The notes: generated from the sequence alone by a model not told the origin. 64,000 nt of DNA from Amycolatopsis umgeniensis (GCF_014205155.1 NZ_JACHMX010000001.1:3100001-3164000); one strand, 5' to 3'. Shown: positions 1-8,847, counted from the stretch's first letter. Numbers and translations are program-made.

Positions 1-728
1 CACCCCTGTCCCGCCGGGGCGATCACTTCGTCGAGCTGCGCGTCCGAAGCCAGGTACCCGTGCCCGCGCACGGTCCGGACCAGGGCACCCGCGCCGACAG
101 CGTCGAGTTTGCGGCGCACGTACCCGACGTAGACCTCGACGACGTTGCGGGTCGCGGCCTGCTCGTCACCCCAGACGGCACGCAGCAGCTCGTCCTTGGT
201 GACCACCGTCCCCGCCCGGCCGGCCAGCACCTCCAGCAGCGCGAACTCGCGCGGGCTGAACGCCACCTCGACACCGTCGTAGCGGACCTGCCGCAGGCCG
301 CGGTCGACTTCGAGCGCGCCGATCCGCAGCGGTCCGCGGATCGCGTCCGGCGAGGCCCGCCGCAGCACCGCGCGCACCTGCGCGACCAGCACCACGAACG
401 AGAACGGCTTCACGAGGTAGCCGTCGGCGCCGAGGTCGAGGCCGTCCGCCTGGTCGACCTCGCCGTCCTTCGCGGAGATCATCAGGACCGGCGTGGTGAC
501 GCCGAGCGCCCGCAGCCGCTCGAGCACGCGATATCCGGAAAGACCGGGAAGCATGATGTCGAGCAGGACGACGTCGAAGGAGCCCGTCTGCGCGAGCCGC
601 AGGCCGCTGGGCCCGTCGGCCGCCGTGACCACGTCCATGTCCTCGGCGCGCAGCCCGCGCAGCAGCGCTTTGCGCACGCCGGGCTCGTCGTCGACCACCA
701 GTACTCGAGGTTTCACGTCCTTCATCAT
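1..728 (-). CDS. OmpR/PhoB-family response regulator (3' end beyond window)
   Basis: DNA-binding output protein of a two-component system; its sensor kinase is probably just outside the window. Reading down from an ATG at 728 (M-M-K-D-V) gives a receiver domain with the acidic pair DDE near residues 12-14, the phospho-acceptor Asp in VLLDIMLPG near residue 57, the switch region MISAKD and the Lys of LVKPFSF near residue 105. A winged helix follows, with typical FSPREFALLEVL, VWGDEQAATRNVVEVYVGYV and RTVRGHGYL segments. About 242 codons are present and the frame is still open at base 1, so the extreme C-terminus is missing. A second in-frame ATG lies at 725. It is transcribed away from the LolA-like/ABC exporter operon, and the gap holds two pairs of direct repeats of the kind this family binds, which suggests autoregulation plus control of the exporter. 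Confidence 0.92.
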   Translation of the reverse strand, partial: MMKDVKPRVLVVDDEPGVRKALLRGLRAEDMDVVTAADGPSGLRLAQTGSFDVVLLDIMLPGLSGYRVLERLRALGVTTPVLMISAKDGEVDQADGLDLGADGYLVKPFSFVVLVAQVRAVLRRASPDAIRGPLRIGALEVDRGLRQVRYDGVEVAFSPREFALLEVLAGRAGTVVTKDELLRAVWGDEQAATRNVVEVYVGYVRRKLDAVGAGALVRTVRGHGYLASDAQLDEVIAPAGQG

Positions 729-756
729 TCACGCTTTCACCAGCTCACGCGCGAGC

Positions 757-805
757 TCTCAGCGCCATCTCAGCTCCGACGGCGGAGTCTGAGTGGTATC
801 TCAGC
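757..805. promoter_or_regulatory. Paired direct repeats, likely response-regulator operator
   Basis: The heptamer TCTCAGC occurs at 757-763, 768-774 and 799-805, and the variant TCTGAGT at 788-794. The copies form two pairs, each with an 11-bp start-to-start spacing (TCTCAGCGCCATCTCAGC and TCTGAGTGGTATCTCAGC). OmpR-family dimers bind tandem half-sites about one helical turn apart, so both boxes are good candidates for binding by the divergent response regulator. That assignment is inference; the repeats themselves are seen. Confidence 0.6.
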
Positions 806-872
806 GTTTCCGGGGAAGCGTTGTCGCCAAGACCCGAGCACACTGGGGCTCGGGGAAACAGGGAGAGACAGC

Positions 873-1964
873 ATGGATCCGAAGAGGAAGGCCATCACCG
901 CGGCGGTGGTGGGGACGGCACTGGGCGTCGGCGGGCTCGCCGTCGTCGCGATGCCGGCCACCGCGGGCGACGCCCCGGTGCTGCCGCAGATCAGTGCCGA
1001 GGAACTGGTGCAGTCCACGCTCAACGCGAAGCCGGCCGCGTTCGACGGGAAGGTCAAGGTCGACAACGACCTCGGCCTGCCGCAGATCGGCAGCACGCTG
1101 CCGGGGGCGTCGGCGCTGAGCATCGACTCCGCGCAGATCTCGACCGACGGCGCGGGCAAGAGCAAGGTGTCGCTCACCGAGGGCTCCAGCCAGCAGACCA
1201 TCGTCCAGAACGGCCAGACCGTCTGGGAGTACAGCTCCAAGGACAACTCCGCGACCAAGGTCACCGTCCCAGACGAACTCGCCAAGGAGCACAAGGGCAA
1301 GGTCGAGGGCCAGGCCGTCGACCCGGCGACGGTGGCGTCGGAACTGCTCGGCAAGGTGCGCGAGAGCAGCACGATCGCCGTCGACGGGACGTCTTCGGTG
1401 GCGAACCGTTCGGCGTACGAACTGGTGCTGACCCCGAAGCCGACCGAGCGGACGCTGCTGCGCGAGATCCGCGTCGCGATCGACGAGAAGACCCGGATGC
1501 CGCTGCGGCTGACGGTGCTGGCCAACGGCACCGCCTCCCCGGCGCTCGAGGTTTCGTTCAGCGAGATCAACTTCGCGGACCAGCCCGCGTCGAACTTCGA
1601 GTTCACCCCGCCGAAGGGCGCGAAGGTGACCGAGAAGACCGCTGAGGTCGACCCGAAGAGCCGTGAACTCGCCGACCAGGCGAAATCCGACCTCAAGATC
1701 GTCGGCGACGGTTGGGACACCGCGATCACCGGCAAGATCCCGGCCGACGCGCTGGCCAAGGCCGGCGACGCCAAGGACGAGGAAGGCCGTCAGGTCGACC
1801 CGAAGGCGCTGCTTTCGCGGTTCGCCAAGCCGGTCAGCGGCGCTTGGGGCAGCGGCTGGCTGGTGACCACCAAGGTCGGCAGCGGCGTGCTGACCGACGA
1901 TGGCCGCTACGCCATCGGCGCGGTGCCGGAGCAGGTCCTCTTCGAGGCATTGGCCGCGAAGTGA
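873..1964 (+). CDS. LolA/RseB-like exported protein
   Basis: 363-aa exported protein. The N-terminus (MDPKRK, then a hydrophobic stretch ending near MPATAGDAP, residues ~7-31) is a signal peptide. The rest, with long beta-rich stretches and segments such as QTIVQNGQTVWEYSSKDN, resembles the LolA/RseB/MucB lipoprotein-binding fold found in many actinobacterial proteins annotated as outer-membrane lipoprotein carrier-like. The ATG at 873 has GGGAGA upstream; the same frame is open further 5' but those codons run antisense through the response regulator. Its stop overlaps the GTG of the downstream ABC ATPase (GTGA), so it is translationally coupled to the exporter. It may act as a cell-surface accessory or sensor for that exporter; the substrate is unknown. 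Confidence 0.8.
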   Translation: MDPKRKAITAAVVGTALGVGGLAVVAMPATAGDAPVLPQISAEELVQSTLNAKPAAFDGKVKVDNDLGLPQIGSTLPGASALSIDSAQISTDGAGKSKVSLTEGSSQQTIVQNGQTVWEYSSKDNSATKVTVPDELAKEHKGKVEGQAVDPATVASELLGKVRESSTIAVDGTSSVANRSAYELVLTPKPTERTLLREIRVAIDEKTRMPLRLTVLANGTASPALEVSFSEINFADQPASNFEFTPPKGAKVTEKTAEVDPKSRELADQAKSDLKIVGDGWDTAITGKIPADALAKAGDAKDEEGRQVDPKALLSRFAKPVSGAWGSGWLVTTKVGSGVLTDDGRYAIGAVPEQVLFEALAAK

Positions 1965-2956
1965 CCACCACGTTCGAAGCCGGGACGGACGCCTCCCAGG
2001 AGGCGTCCGCTCCGGCGGTACCCCTGGCGGCCCGCACCAGGGGCCTGCGCAAGGTCTACGGCCGCACGGTGGCCGTGGACCACGTCGATCTCGACGTTCC
2101 CGAAGGCGCCGTGCTGGGGATGCTCGGCCCCAACGGATCGGGCAAGACCACGACCATCCGGATGCTGCTCGGACTCGTGCGTCCCACCGAGGGCGAGGTC
2201 GAACTCTTCGGCAAGAAGATGCCCGACGAGGCGGCGCACGCGCTGCCCGACGTCGGCGCGCTGGTCGAAGGACCGGGCTTCCACCCTTTTCTCTCCGGGC
2301 GGGAGAACCTGCTGCGCGTCGCCGCGGCCGAACCGAGGCTGGCCTCGGCCGGGATTCCCGGCGCGGTCGACGCGGCGCTCGAGCGCGTCGGGCTGACAGA
2401 CGCCTCGAATCGGCGCTACAAGGGGTACTCGCTGGGGATGAAGCAGCGCATGGGGCTGGCGAGCGCGCTGCTCGTGCCCCGGCGCATGGTCGTGCTCGAC
2501 GAGCCGACCAACGGCCTCGACCCGGCTGGTACCAGGGAGATCCGCCGGATCATCGAGGAACTGCACGCCGACGGCGTCACCGTGCTGGTGTCGTCGCATC
2601 TGCTGGCCGAGGTCGAAGCGACCTGCACCCACGTCGCGGTACTCCAGTCGGGGAACGTGATCGCCCAGGGCGAGCTCACGGAACTGCTGGAGTCGGGGAA
2701 CGCGGCGCTGCTCGTGCGGACACCGGACGCCGAGCTCGCGGTGGAAACGTTGCGGGAGAACAGGATCGGCAGCAGGCTCACGCCGGACGGCGTCCGCGTG
2801 GACCTCACCGCCGCCGAAGCTCCCGACGTGCTGCGTCACCTGGTGACGGCCGGGGTGGCCGTGCACGAGGCGGCGCGGGCGCGGACCGGACTGGAAGACC
2901 TGTTCGCCCGGCTGACCCAGCCGGAGTCCACTGTAGACGGTGAGGGGGAGTCGTGA
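1961..2956 (+). CDS. ABC exporter ATP-binding protein
   Basis: 331-aa nucleotide-binding subunit of an ABC-2 type exporter. Walker A GPNGSGKT is at about residues 56-63, the signature YSLGMKQRM near 156, Walker B MVVLDEPTNGLDP near 176, and the switch His in VSSHLLAEVE about 30 residues later. The C-terminal ~90 residues match the extension common in drug or antimicrobial-peptide exporters. The GTG at 1961 overlaps the stop of the LolA-like gene, and its own stop overlaps the GTG of the permease. The three genes therefore form one coupled operon, probably controlled by the divergent response regulator. The exported compound cannot be read from the sequence. Confidence 0.9.
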   Translation: MTTTFEAGTDASQEASAPAVPLAARTRGLRKVYGRTVAVDHVDLDVPEGAVLGMLGPNGSGKTTTIRMLLGLVRPTEGEVELFGKKMPDEAAHALPDVGALVEGPGFHPFLSGRENLLRVAAAEPRLASAGIPGAVDAALERVGLTDASNRRYKGYSLGMKQRMGLASALLVPRRMVVLDEPTNGLDPAGTREIRRIIEELHADGVTVLVSSHLLAEVEATCTHVAVLQSGNVIAQGELTELLESGNAALLVRTPDAELAVETLRENRIGSRLTPDGVRVDLTAAEAPDVLRHLVTAGVAVHEAARARTGLEDLFARLTQPESTVDGEGES

Positions 2957-3831
2957 CCCACGCTCTGGCCGCGGCACCCGCGGCACGAACGGGCCAGGAC
3001 AGCGTCGGCCTGCTCCGGCTGTACCGCGCCGAACTGCGCTGGATCTTCCGGCGACCCCGCACGCTGGCCGTGCTGGGGCTGCTCGCGCTGATCCCGATCG
3101 TGATCGGCGTCGCGCTGACGCTGGTCGACCCGGCGGAGGCGAACGGCGGTGGCGGCGGAGGGGACGGCGCGCTGCTCGCCTCCGCGATGAACAACGGGTT
3201 CATCCTGCCTGTCGCGGCGCTGACCATGACGCTGGCGCTACTCCTTCCGCTCGCTTCGGCGATGGCCGGCGCGGACGCGATCGCAGGCGAGGCGGCGCAC
3301 GGCACCTTGCGGGGCTGGCTGGTCGCCCCGGTCGGCCGGGGCAGGCTGCTCGCGATCAAGGCGTTCGGCGTCGCGACGGTTTCGGTGCTCGCGGTGCTGG
3401 CCATGACGTTCACCGGTTTCGTCACCGGACTGATCATCAGCGGCACCGACTCGATGTTCACCCTCACCGGCTCGACGCTGAGCGTGTGGGACGCGCTGGG
3501 CAGGCTCCTGATCGTGGCACTGTGGATCACGCTGCAGCTGTGGGCGGTCGGCGCGGTCGCGCTCGCGATCTCGTCGTTCACGGAGCATCCGATGCTGGTG
3601 GTCGCCTCGGTGCTGGCCGGGACGATCGTGTTCACCATCCTCGGCTTCCTGGACGCGGTCTCGTGGCTGCATCCGTTCCTGCTCAACAAGGACTGGTCGA
3701 TGGCGCCGGCCTCGGTGCTGATGGATCCGCTGGACACGACGCTGCTCGGCGAGGGCGCGCTGCGCGCCGCTTGCTACATCGTCATCGGGCTCTCGATCGC
3801 CTACTCGCGCCTCACCACCCGGGACGGCTGA
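2953..3831 (+). CDS. ABC-2 type permease
   Basis: 292-aa integral membrane protein, partner of the preceding ATPase. A cytoplasmic N-terminus (residues 1-35) is followed by about six hydrophobic segments: TLAVLGLLALIPIVIGVALTL, the stretch around FILPVAALTMTLALLLPLAS, VSVLAVLAMTFTGFVTGLI, LLIVALWITLQLWAVGAVAL, VVASVLAGTIVFTILGF and the final CYIVIGLSIAYS. A glycine-rich loop lies near residues 60-70. The GTG start at 2953 sits in a GTGA overlap with the ATPase stop. A strong hairpin follows the stop, so the operon probably ends here. Confidence 0.88.
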   Translation: MTHALAAAPAARTGQDSVGLLRLYRAELRWIFRRPRTLAVLGLLALIPIVIGVALTLVDPAEANGGGGGGDGALLASAMNNGFILPVAALTMTLALLLPLASAMAGADAIAGEAAHGTLRGWLVAPVGRGRLLAIKAFGVATVSVLAVLAMTFTGFVTGLIISGTDSMFTLTGSTLSVWDALGRLLIVALWITLQLWAVGAVALAISSFTEHPMLVVASVLAGTIVFTILGFLDAVSWLHPFLLNKDWSMAPASVLMDPLDTTLLGEGALRAACYIVIGLSIAYSRLTTRDG

Positions 3832-3844
3832 CCGCAGGGGGCTG

Positions 3845-3885
3845 AAGGGGCCCTTCACCGCATGCGATGTGGTGAAGGGCCCTTT
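3845..3885. terminator. Hairpin terminator after the ABC operon
   Basis: GGGCCCTTCACC (3848-3859) pairs perfectly with GGTGAAGGGCCC (3871-3882) around an 11-base loop, flanked by AA and TTT. It lies 16 bases after the permease stop and between two convergent genes, so it may serve both. A second palindrome, GAAGGGGCCCTTC (3904-3916), overlaps the stop of the opposing serine hydrolase gene and repeats the 13-mer found at 3844-3856. Related GAAGG..CCTTC hairpins recur near 34.5, 34.6 and 60.2 kb. Confidence 0.75.
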
Positions 3886-3914
3886 CGTCGTGTGAGATGA
3901 GGGGAAGGGGCCCT

Positions 3915-5009
3915 TCAGCGACAGAAGACCGCCGTCGCCATGGAGACCACTGCTTCGGTAGGCGGGTCTTGCTCGTACGGGTTGAGGGACAGGGTCAGCG
4001 CCTTGCCCTTCCCGTCGGTGAAGGCGACGGTGATGTAGCCGATCAACTGTCCCGTGTGTCCCCAGACCGGCTTCGGGCCGTCAGCGCAGGGGATCGCGAA
4101 CTCCTGCAGTCCCAGGCCGTAGCGGAACAGCGGGACCGCTTCCCGCATCCGCCGCATTTCCGTGAGGCTCGCCTGGCTCGTCAGCCTGCCCTTGAGCAGA
4201 GCGGTGACGAACGTGGTCAGGTCACGCGTGGTGGAGACCATCTCACCGGCCGCCCAGTCCAGCGACGGATCCATGTCGGTGGCGTCCACGATCGCGGGCA
4301 GCGGTTCGTAGCCGCGGGCGTGCGGTGTGGGCAGGGAGGGCCGGTGCCCCGGCACGCTGGTGTGCGTGAGGTCGAGCGGACGCAGGATCCGGCGCTCCAC
4401 CTCCTTTCCGTACGGACGCCCGGTCAGCTTCTCGACCAGCAGGCCGGCCACGATGTAGTTGGTGTTCGAGTAGTGCCAGGACTCGCCGGGGTTCTCGAAG
4501 TCGGGGCCTTTCGCGAACGCCACCTTCAGCAGCTGTGAAGGCGTGTAGTCGTCGAAGCGGGCATCACCTCGCCAGCGATTGGTCGAGTAGCCCGGTTCGC
4601 TCATGTAGTCGTGCAGGCCGCTGGTGTGCTGCAGGACGTGCCGGACGGTGATGCGGCCGCCATCGGGCACGACACCCGGCAGGTGACGCTCGACTGGATC
4701 GTCGAGTGTCAGCCGTCCCTCGTCGGTCAACTGCAGGAGGACCGTGGCCGCGAAGGTCTTGGTGATACTGCCGATCCGGAAATGACCGTCGGCGGCGGCA
4801 GGCGTCCCGGATGCCAGGTCGCGCACGCCCACCGCGTCCGACCACTGGCGGGAGCCGTTCCGGACGTGGATCAGCCCGGCGGTGATGGCCCGGTCGGCGG
4901 CGAGGGCGGCCAGCCTGTCGTGCAGTTCGGCGGCCGGGATGTCCGGCGTGGCCGGTGCGGCGACCGGGCTGACGGCGAGGATGACGGACAAGATCGTCTT
5001 CAGGAACAT
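3915..5009 (-). CDS. Secreted serine hydrolase, class C beta-lactamase/DD-carboxypeptidase family
   Basis: 364-aa penicillin-recognising serine hydrolase acting outside the membrane. The ATG at 5009 begins a signal peptide (MFLKTILSVILAVSPVAAPA). Family motifs are in order: SxxK as SITK in FRIGSITKTFAATVLL (the Ser is the nucleophile), the YxN box as YSNTNYIVAGLLVEKL, and the KTG-like box as HTG in VWGHTGQLIGY. The frame stays open upstream to a GTG at 5081, which would add 24 residues, but only the inner ATG places the signal peptide at the N-terminus. Family members include D-alanyl-D-alanine carboxypeptidases, esterases and beta-lactamases; which activity applies cannot be decided here. 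It stands alone, between the thiamine operon upstream and the convergent ABC operon. Confidence 0.88.
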   Translation of the reverse strand: MFLKTILSVILAVSPVAAPATPDIPAAELHDRLAALAADRAITAGLIHVRNGSRQWSDAVGVRDLASGTPAAADGHFRIGSITKTFAATVLLQLTDEGRLTLDDPVERHLPGVVPDGGRITVRHVLQHTSGLHDYMSEPGYSTNRWRGDARFDDYTPSQLLKVAFAKGPDFENPGESWHYSNTNYIVAGLLVEKLTGRPYGKEVERRILRPLDLTHTSVPGHRPSLPTPHARGYEPLPAIVDATDMDPSLDWAAGEMVSTTRDLTTFVTALLKGRLTSQASLTEMRRMREAVPLFRYGLGLQEFAIPCADGPKPVWGHTGQLIGYITVAFTDGKGKALTLSLNPYEQDPPTEAVVSMATAVFCR

Positions 5010-5105
5010 GGCGACGACGGTATGGCCGGCGAGCCCGGCTGCCCCTGAGGTTGCCAGGCCGACCAACCTGCGGAAAACCACAGGGTTCCGGCGGGTTCCC
5101 GCCCT

Positions 5106-5167
5106 GCGTTCAGTCCTCTGAATGCGGTAGTTGCGTGTGCAAGTACCGCATTCAGAGGACTAAACGC
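5106..5167 (-). terminator. Long hairpin, repeat family E, copy 1
   Basis: Arms 5106-5129 and 5144-5167 pair over 24 bp with one mismatch, and the loop itself contains TTGC..GCAA. Read on the minus strand it starts GCGTTTAGTCCTCTGAATGC and supplies the TAG stop codon of thiQ (5160-5162). The same element, in the same orientation relative to the upstream gene, follows the LigB gene at 37176-37237. It probably terminates the thiBPQ transcript, although there is no U-tract. Confidence 0.6.
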
Positions 5168-6173
5168 GCAGTTGGGCGACGCCGTCCGGGTCCAGAGCCA
5201 GCCGCACGGTGTCGCCGGGACGCAGATCGGCGGTCACCGGCGCGACCGCGTCCACAGTGGACAGATCGCCGACGGTGACGACGAGCCGGACGTGTTCCCG
5301 CCGGTGCACCACCGCGGTGACCTCGCCCTCGACACCTTCCGGGGAGACCCGCAGACCGTGCGGCCGCAGTCCCAGCCGCACCGCGCCGTCCCCGACGTCG
5401 GGCAGGGCGACCTCGCCGAACGGCGTCCGCACCACCCCGCCGGCCGCCTCGCCGTCGACGAACGTGGTCACGCCGAGGAACCGAGCCACCCCCTCGTCCA
5501 CCGGCTGACGCCAGACGCGGCGCACCGCGCCTTCCTGCCGGATCTCGCCGTCGTCGAGGACGGCGACGCGATCGGCGAGCGTGAACGCCTCTTCCTGGTC
5601 GTGCGTGACCAGCAGCGCGGTGATCTTGCTGCGCCGCAGGAGCGCCGCGAGATCGATCGCCAGCTGCTCCCGCAGTCCGGCGTCCAAACCGGACAGTGGT
5701 TCGTCCAGCAGCAGCAACCGCGGTTCGGGCGCCAGCGCGCGGGCCAGCGCGACCCGCTGCGCCTGCCCGCCGGACAGTTCGGTGACCCGCCGCCGCTCGT
5801 AACCGGTGAGCCCGACCAGGTCCAGCAGCGCGCGGACCCGCTCCGCGTGCTCGGCACGCGGGACGTCGTGCATCCGCAGGCCGAAAGCGATGTTCGAGGC
5901 GACGTCCTTGTGCGGGAACAGTTGCCCGTCCTGGAACACCAGCCCGAACCCCCGCCGGTGCACGGGGACGCCGGAGAGGTCCTCGCCGTCCCAGCGCACG
6001 GTGCCCGACGTCAGCGGCTCCAGCCCGGTGATCGCCCGCAGCAGCGTCGACTTCCCCGAACCGGACGGGCCGAGCAGCGCCAGCACCTCGCCGTCGGCGA
6101 TGTCCAGCCCGGCCTCCTTCACCGCGGCGAAAGATCCATAGTGGACGGTCAAATCCCGTACCGACAGCGACAC
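5160..6173 (-). CDS. thiQ: ABC importer ATP-binding protein, thiamine type
   Basis: 337-aa ATPase energising import by the neighbouring permease and lipoprotein. Walker A GPSGSGKST lies at residues ~35-43, the Q-loop in GLVFQDGQLFPHKDV, the signature LSGGQAQRVALARAL, Walker B LLLLDEPLSGLD, and the switch His in LLVTHDQEEAF. The C-terminal ~100 residues (VRLGLRPHGLRVSPEG) match the TOBE regulatory domain of the CUT1/MOI importers, so it is longer than the ~230-aa enterobacterial ThiQ. The GTG at 6173 overlaps the thiP stop by one base (TAGTG). The thiamine assignment depends mainly on the binding protein; an iron or polyamine importer is the alternative. Confidence 0.8.
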   Translation of the reverse strand: MSLSVRDLTVHYGSFAAVKEAGLDIADGEVLALLGPSGSGKSTLLRAITGLEPLTSGTVRWDGEDLSGVPVHRRGFGLVFQDGQLFPHKDVASNIAFGLRMHDVPRAEHAERVRALLDLVGLTGYERRRVTELSGGQAQRVALARALAPEPRLLLLDEPLSGLDAGLREQLAIDLAALLRRSKITALLVTHDQEEAFTLADRVAVLDDGEIRQEGAVRRVWRQPVDEGVARFLGVTTFVDGEAAGGVVRTPFGEVALPDVGDGAVRLGLRPHGLRVSPEGVEGEVTAVVHRREHVRLVVTVGDLSTVDAVAPVTADLRPGDTVRLALDPDGVAQLRV

Positions 6174-7834
6174 TAGAACTCCCCTACCGAATTCTGCCCG
6201 CGGACCGCGCCGAACCGGTCGATCAGCACCACCGCCACCACGGTCACGATCATGAGCAGCGCGCAGGCCGCGTAGGCCATCTGGTTGTTCAGCTCCCCCG
6301 GCCGCGAGATCAGTGTCGCGACGGCGACGGGCAGCGTCGGCGCGTCCGGCCTGGCCAGGAAGCTCGTCGCGCCGAACTCGCCGAGCGCGACCACGTAACC
6401 GAATCCGGCGGCCGCGACCAGCGAACGCGCCGTCAGGGGGAGATCGATCTCCCGCCACACCCGGCCGGGGCTCGCGCCGAGCGTCGAGGCGGCCTGGCGG
6501 AGCCGGACGTCGACCGACCGCAGCACCGGCAGCACCATCCGCACGATCAACGGGATGATCACCAGTGCCTGTGCGAGCGGGACCAGCAGCGGCGACGTCC
6601 GCAGGTCACCCGGCAGCGCGTCGAGCGTGACGAGGTAACCGAAACCGACGGTCACCGCGGAAACGCCCAGCGGCAGCATCAGCGCCGCGTCCATCGTCTC
6701 GCCCAGACCCCGCGCCAGCCCGCCCGGCGTGCGGCGCAACGCCACCAGCACGACCGAGGCCAGCACCCCGACGATCATCGCGAGCATGGTGGCGTCGAAC
6801 GCCGTCCGCAGCGACATCGACGCCGCGTCCCAGCCCGAAACCTGCAGCGCGCCACGGGATCCCCGCCCGGCGAGCGCCTCGTACCCGGCGAAGCTCCAAC
6901 CGTCCGAAGTGGACACGGACTCGAGGAGCAGTGCCACGATCGGCGTCATCAGGAGCGCGATCACCGCGAGACCGGCGAAGACGGCCCACCATTCGCCACC
7001 CCTGGGCCGCCGGGCGGTCTCGCTCCGCGAACGCAGCCGGACGGCGTTCTCCCGGCGCCGTCTCGCCAGCGCGCCCACCACCAGCGCGGCGATGACGGCG
7101 GCGAACTGCACCAGCGACAACGCGGCCGCGCCGGAGAGGTCGAGCAGGTCGACCGTGCGCAGGTAGATCTCGGTCTCCAGCGTCCGGAACTTCGACCCGC
7201 CGAGGATGAGCACGACACCGAAGCTGGTGGCACAGAACAGGAACACCACCGCGGCCGAGGAGGCGATGGCGGGCGCGAGCGCGGGCAACGTCACCGAGCG
7301 GAAGGCACGCCACGGCGACGCGCCGAGTGCCCGGGCCGCGTCCACCGTGCGCGGGTCGAGATGGCTCCACAGCCCGGAAACCGTGCGCGCGACGACGGCG
7401 ACGTTGAAGAAGGCGTTGGCCAGCACCAACGGCAGCAGTCCGCCGTCGGGCCAGAGCGCGCGGAACGCCAGGCCGACCACGACGGTCGGCAGTACGAACG
7501 GCACCAGCACGAGCGTCCGGACCAGCGAGACCCCCGGCAGCCGCACCCGCGCGAGCAGGAACGCCACCGGCAGGCCCGCGAGCACCGCGACGATCGTCGA
7601 AACCCCCGCGCTGGCGACGGTGAATCCCGCGAGTTTCCAGGTCAGCGGGTCGCCGATGGCCGTGCCGACCCCGCCGGAGCCGAAACCCCTGCCGATGATC
7701 GCCGCGACCGGCCAGGCGAAGAACACCACGAGGAAACCGAGCGGCAGCACGGCGAGTGCGGCCAGCCCGGTCCCTCGAGAATTCAGCTTGGGCGCGCTCA
7801 GCCTTCGAGTAGCGTGCGCCACTGGGCGATCCAC
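6173..7834 (-). CDS. thiP: ABC importer permease with two fused halves, thiamine type
   Basis: 553-aa inner-membrane permease with about 12 hydrophobic segments in two repeated halves. Each half carries the EAA loop that docks the ATPase: DAARALGASPWRAFRSVTLP in the first half and QAASTLGASPGRVWREIDLP in the second. This doubled architecture is typical of ThiP and of Fe3+ FbpB permeases. The start is uncertain: GTG at 7834 (used) or 7822, both within the last codons of thiB, so the genes overlap by 25-37 bases. The order thiB-thiP-thiQ is that of the classical thiamine/TPP importer. Confidence 0.85.
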   Translation of the reverse strand: MDRPVAHATRRLSAPKLNSRGTGLAALAVLPLGFLVVFFAWPVAAIIGRGFGSGGVGTAIGDPLTWKLAGFTVASAGVSTIVAVLAGLPVAFLLARVRLPGVSLVRTLVLVPFVLPTVVVGLAFRALWPDGGLLPLVLANAFFNVAVVARTVSGLWSHLDPRTVDAARALGASPWRAFRSVTLPALAPAIASSAAVVFLFCATSFGVVLILGGSKFRTLETEIYLRTVDLLDLSGAAALSLVQFAAVIAALVVGALARRRRENAVRLRSRSETARRPRGGEWWAVFAGLAVIALLMTPIVALLLESVSTSDGWSFAGYEALAGRGSRGALQVSGWDAASMSLRTAFDATMLAMIVGVLASVVLVALRRTPGGLARGLGETMDAALMLPLGVSAVTVGFGYLVTLDALPGDLRTSPLLVPLAQALVIIPLIVRMVLPVLRSVDVRLRQAASTLGASPGRVWREIDLPLTARSLVAAAGFGYVVALGEFGATSFLARPDAPTLPVAVATLISRPGELNNQMAYAACALLMIVTVVAVVLIDRFGAVRGQNSVGEF

Positions 7835-8847
7835 TGCTCACGCCCGGCCTGGATCTTGGCCGGTTCGAGCGTCTTCGGCTGCTGCGGCAGCGGCGCGGCC
7901 TGCGCCCAGCCCTGCGGGAGCTCGACGCCCTGGCGAGCCGGGTACACGTACATGTTGCTCGCCACGGTCACCTGGAACTGCTGCGACAGCAGGAAGTCCA
8001 CGACCTTGCGGGCCTTCTCGACCTGCTTGCCGCCTGTCAGCACACCCGCGTACTCGACCTGGCGGTAGCAGGTGTCCAGCAGCGCCTTCGTACGCGGCTT
8101 GCCGTCGTCGCCGAGTTCGGCCGCGGGCGAGGAGGCGTAGGAGACCACGATCGGCCGCGGGCCCTTGCCCGAGGAACCGGAGAACTCCTTGGTGTAGGCC
8201 TCTTCCCAGCCGCTGACCGTCTTGAGGCCGTTGGCCTTCAGCTGCGTCCAGTACGCCTGCCAGCCCTGCTCGCCGAACTGGGCGACGGTGCCGAGCAGGA
8301 ACGCCAGCCCCGGCGACGACGTCGCGGGGCTCTCGGCGACCATCAGGTCCTTGTACTTGGCGTCGGCCAGATCCGCGAACGACTTCGGCTCCGGGATCCC
8401 CTTGTCCGCGAAGTACCGGCTGTCGACGTTCACGCAGACGTCGCCGAGGTCCACCGCGGAAAGGCGGTGCTCGGGGTCGACGGAGTAGCGCTGCGGGCCG
8501 CGATCGGCTTCCGGGCTCGTGTACTGCTCGAAAACGCCCTCGGTGAGCGCGCGGGAGGCGAACGTCGAGTCGATGCCGTACGCGACGTCGCCGATCGGAT
8601 TCGCCTTGGTCAGCACCAGCTTGTTGGTGAGCGCGCCCGCGTCACCCTGCTTGAGCACGGAGATCTTGATCCCGGACTGCCGCTCGAACGCGTCGAGGAC
8701 CTCCTGCGGCGCGAGCCACGAATCGTGCGTCACGAGCGTGACCGTCGCCGGCGCCTGCGGGTCGTTCCCCGTGGTCCCGGAGAGCGAGCAGCCCGCGAGG
8801 GCGGCCACCGTGCCTGCCGCAACCAGCGTGCGGAGGGCGCGTTTCAT
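7798..8847 (-). CDS. thiB: Thiamine-type ABC substrate-binding lipoprotein
   Basis: 349-aa periplasmic-binding-type lipoprotein. The signal peptide ends in the lipobox LAGC, with Cys20 as the lipidation site. The mature protein has the family pattern TLVTHDSWLAPQEVLDAFE at the start, then DVAYGIDSTFASRALTEGVF and PIVVSYASSPAAEL, which match the ThiB/TbpA group rather than the sugar or iron binders. ATG start at 8847 with AGGAGG 5 bases upstream. The leader to the divergent pterin dehydratase gene is only 76 bases. It shows no CTGAGA or other conserved TPP-riboswitch core, so control by thiamine pyrophosphate through a THI-box is not evident. Confidence 0.83.
   Translation of the reverse strand: MKRALRTLVAAGTVAALAGCSLSGTTGNDPQAPATVTLVTHDSWLAPQEVLDAFERQSGIKISVLKQGDAGALTNKLVLTKANPIGDVAYGIDSTFASRALTEGVFEQYTSPEADRGPQRYSVDPEHRLSAVDLGDVCVNVDSRYFADKGIPEPKSFADLADAKYKDLMVAESPATSSPGLAFLLGTVAQFGEQGWQAYWTQLKANGLKTVSGWEEAYTKEFSGSSGKGPRPIVVSYASSPAAELGDDGKPRTKALLDTCYRQVEYAGVLTGGKQVEKARKVVDFLLSQQFQVTVASNMYVYPARQGVELPQGWAQAAPLPQQPKTLEPAKIQAGREQWIAQWRTLLEG

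Noticed and set aside
60..1964. A 634-codon open frame running from 60 through the LolA-like gene
   Set aside because: The first 270 codons are antisense to the response regulator and Arg/Asp/Gln-rich; only the part from the ATG at 873 looks like a protein.
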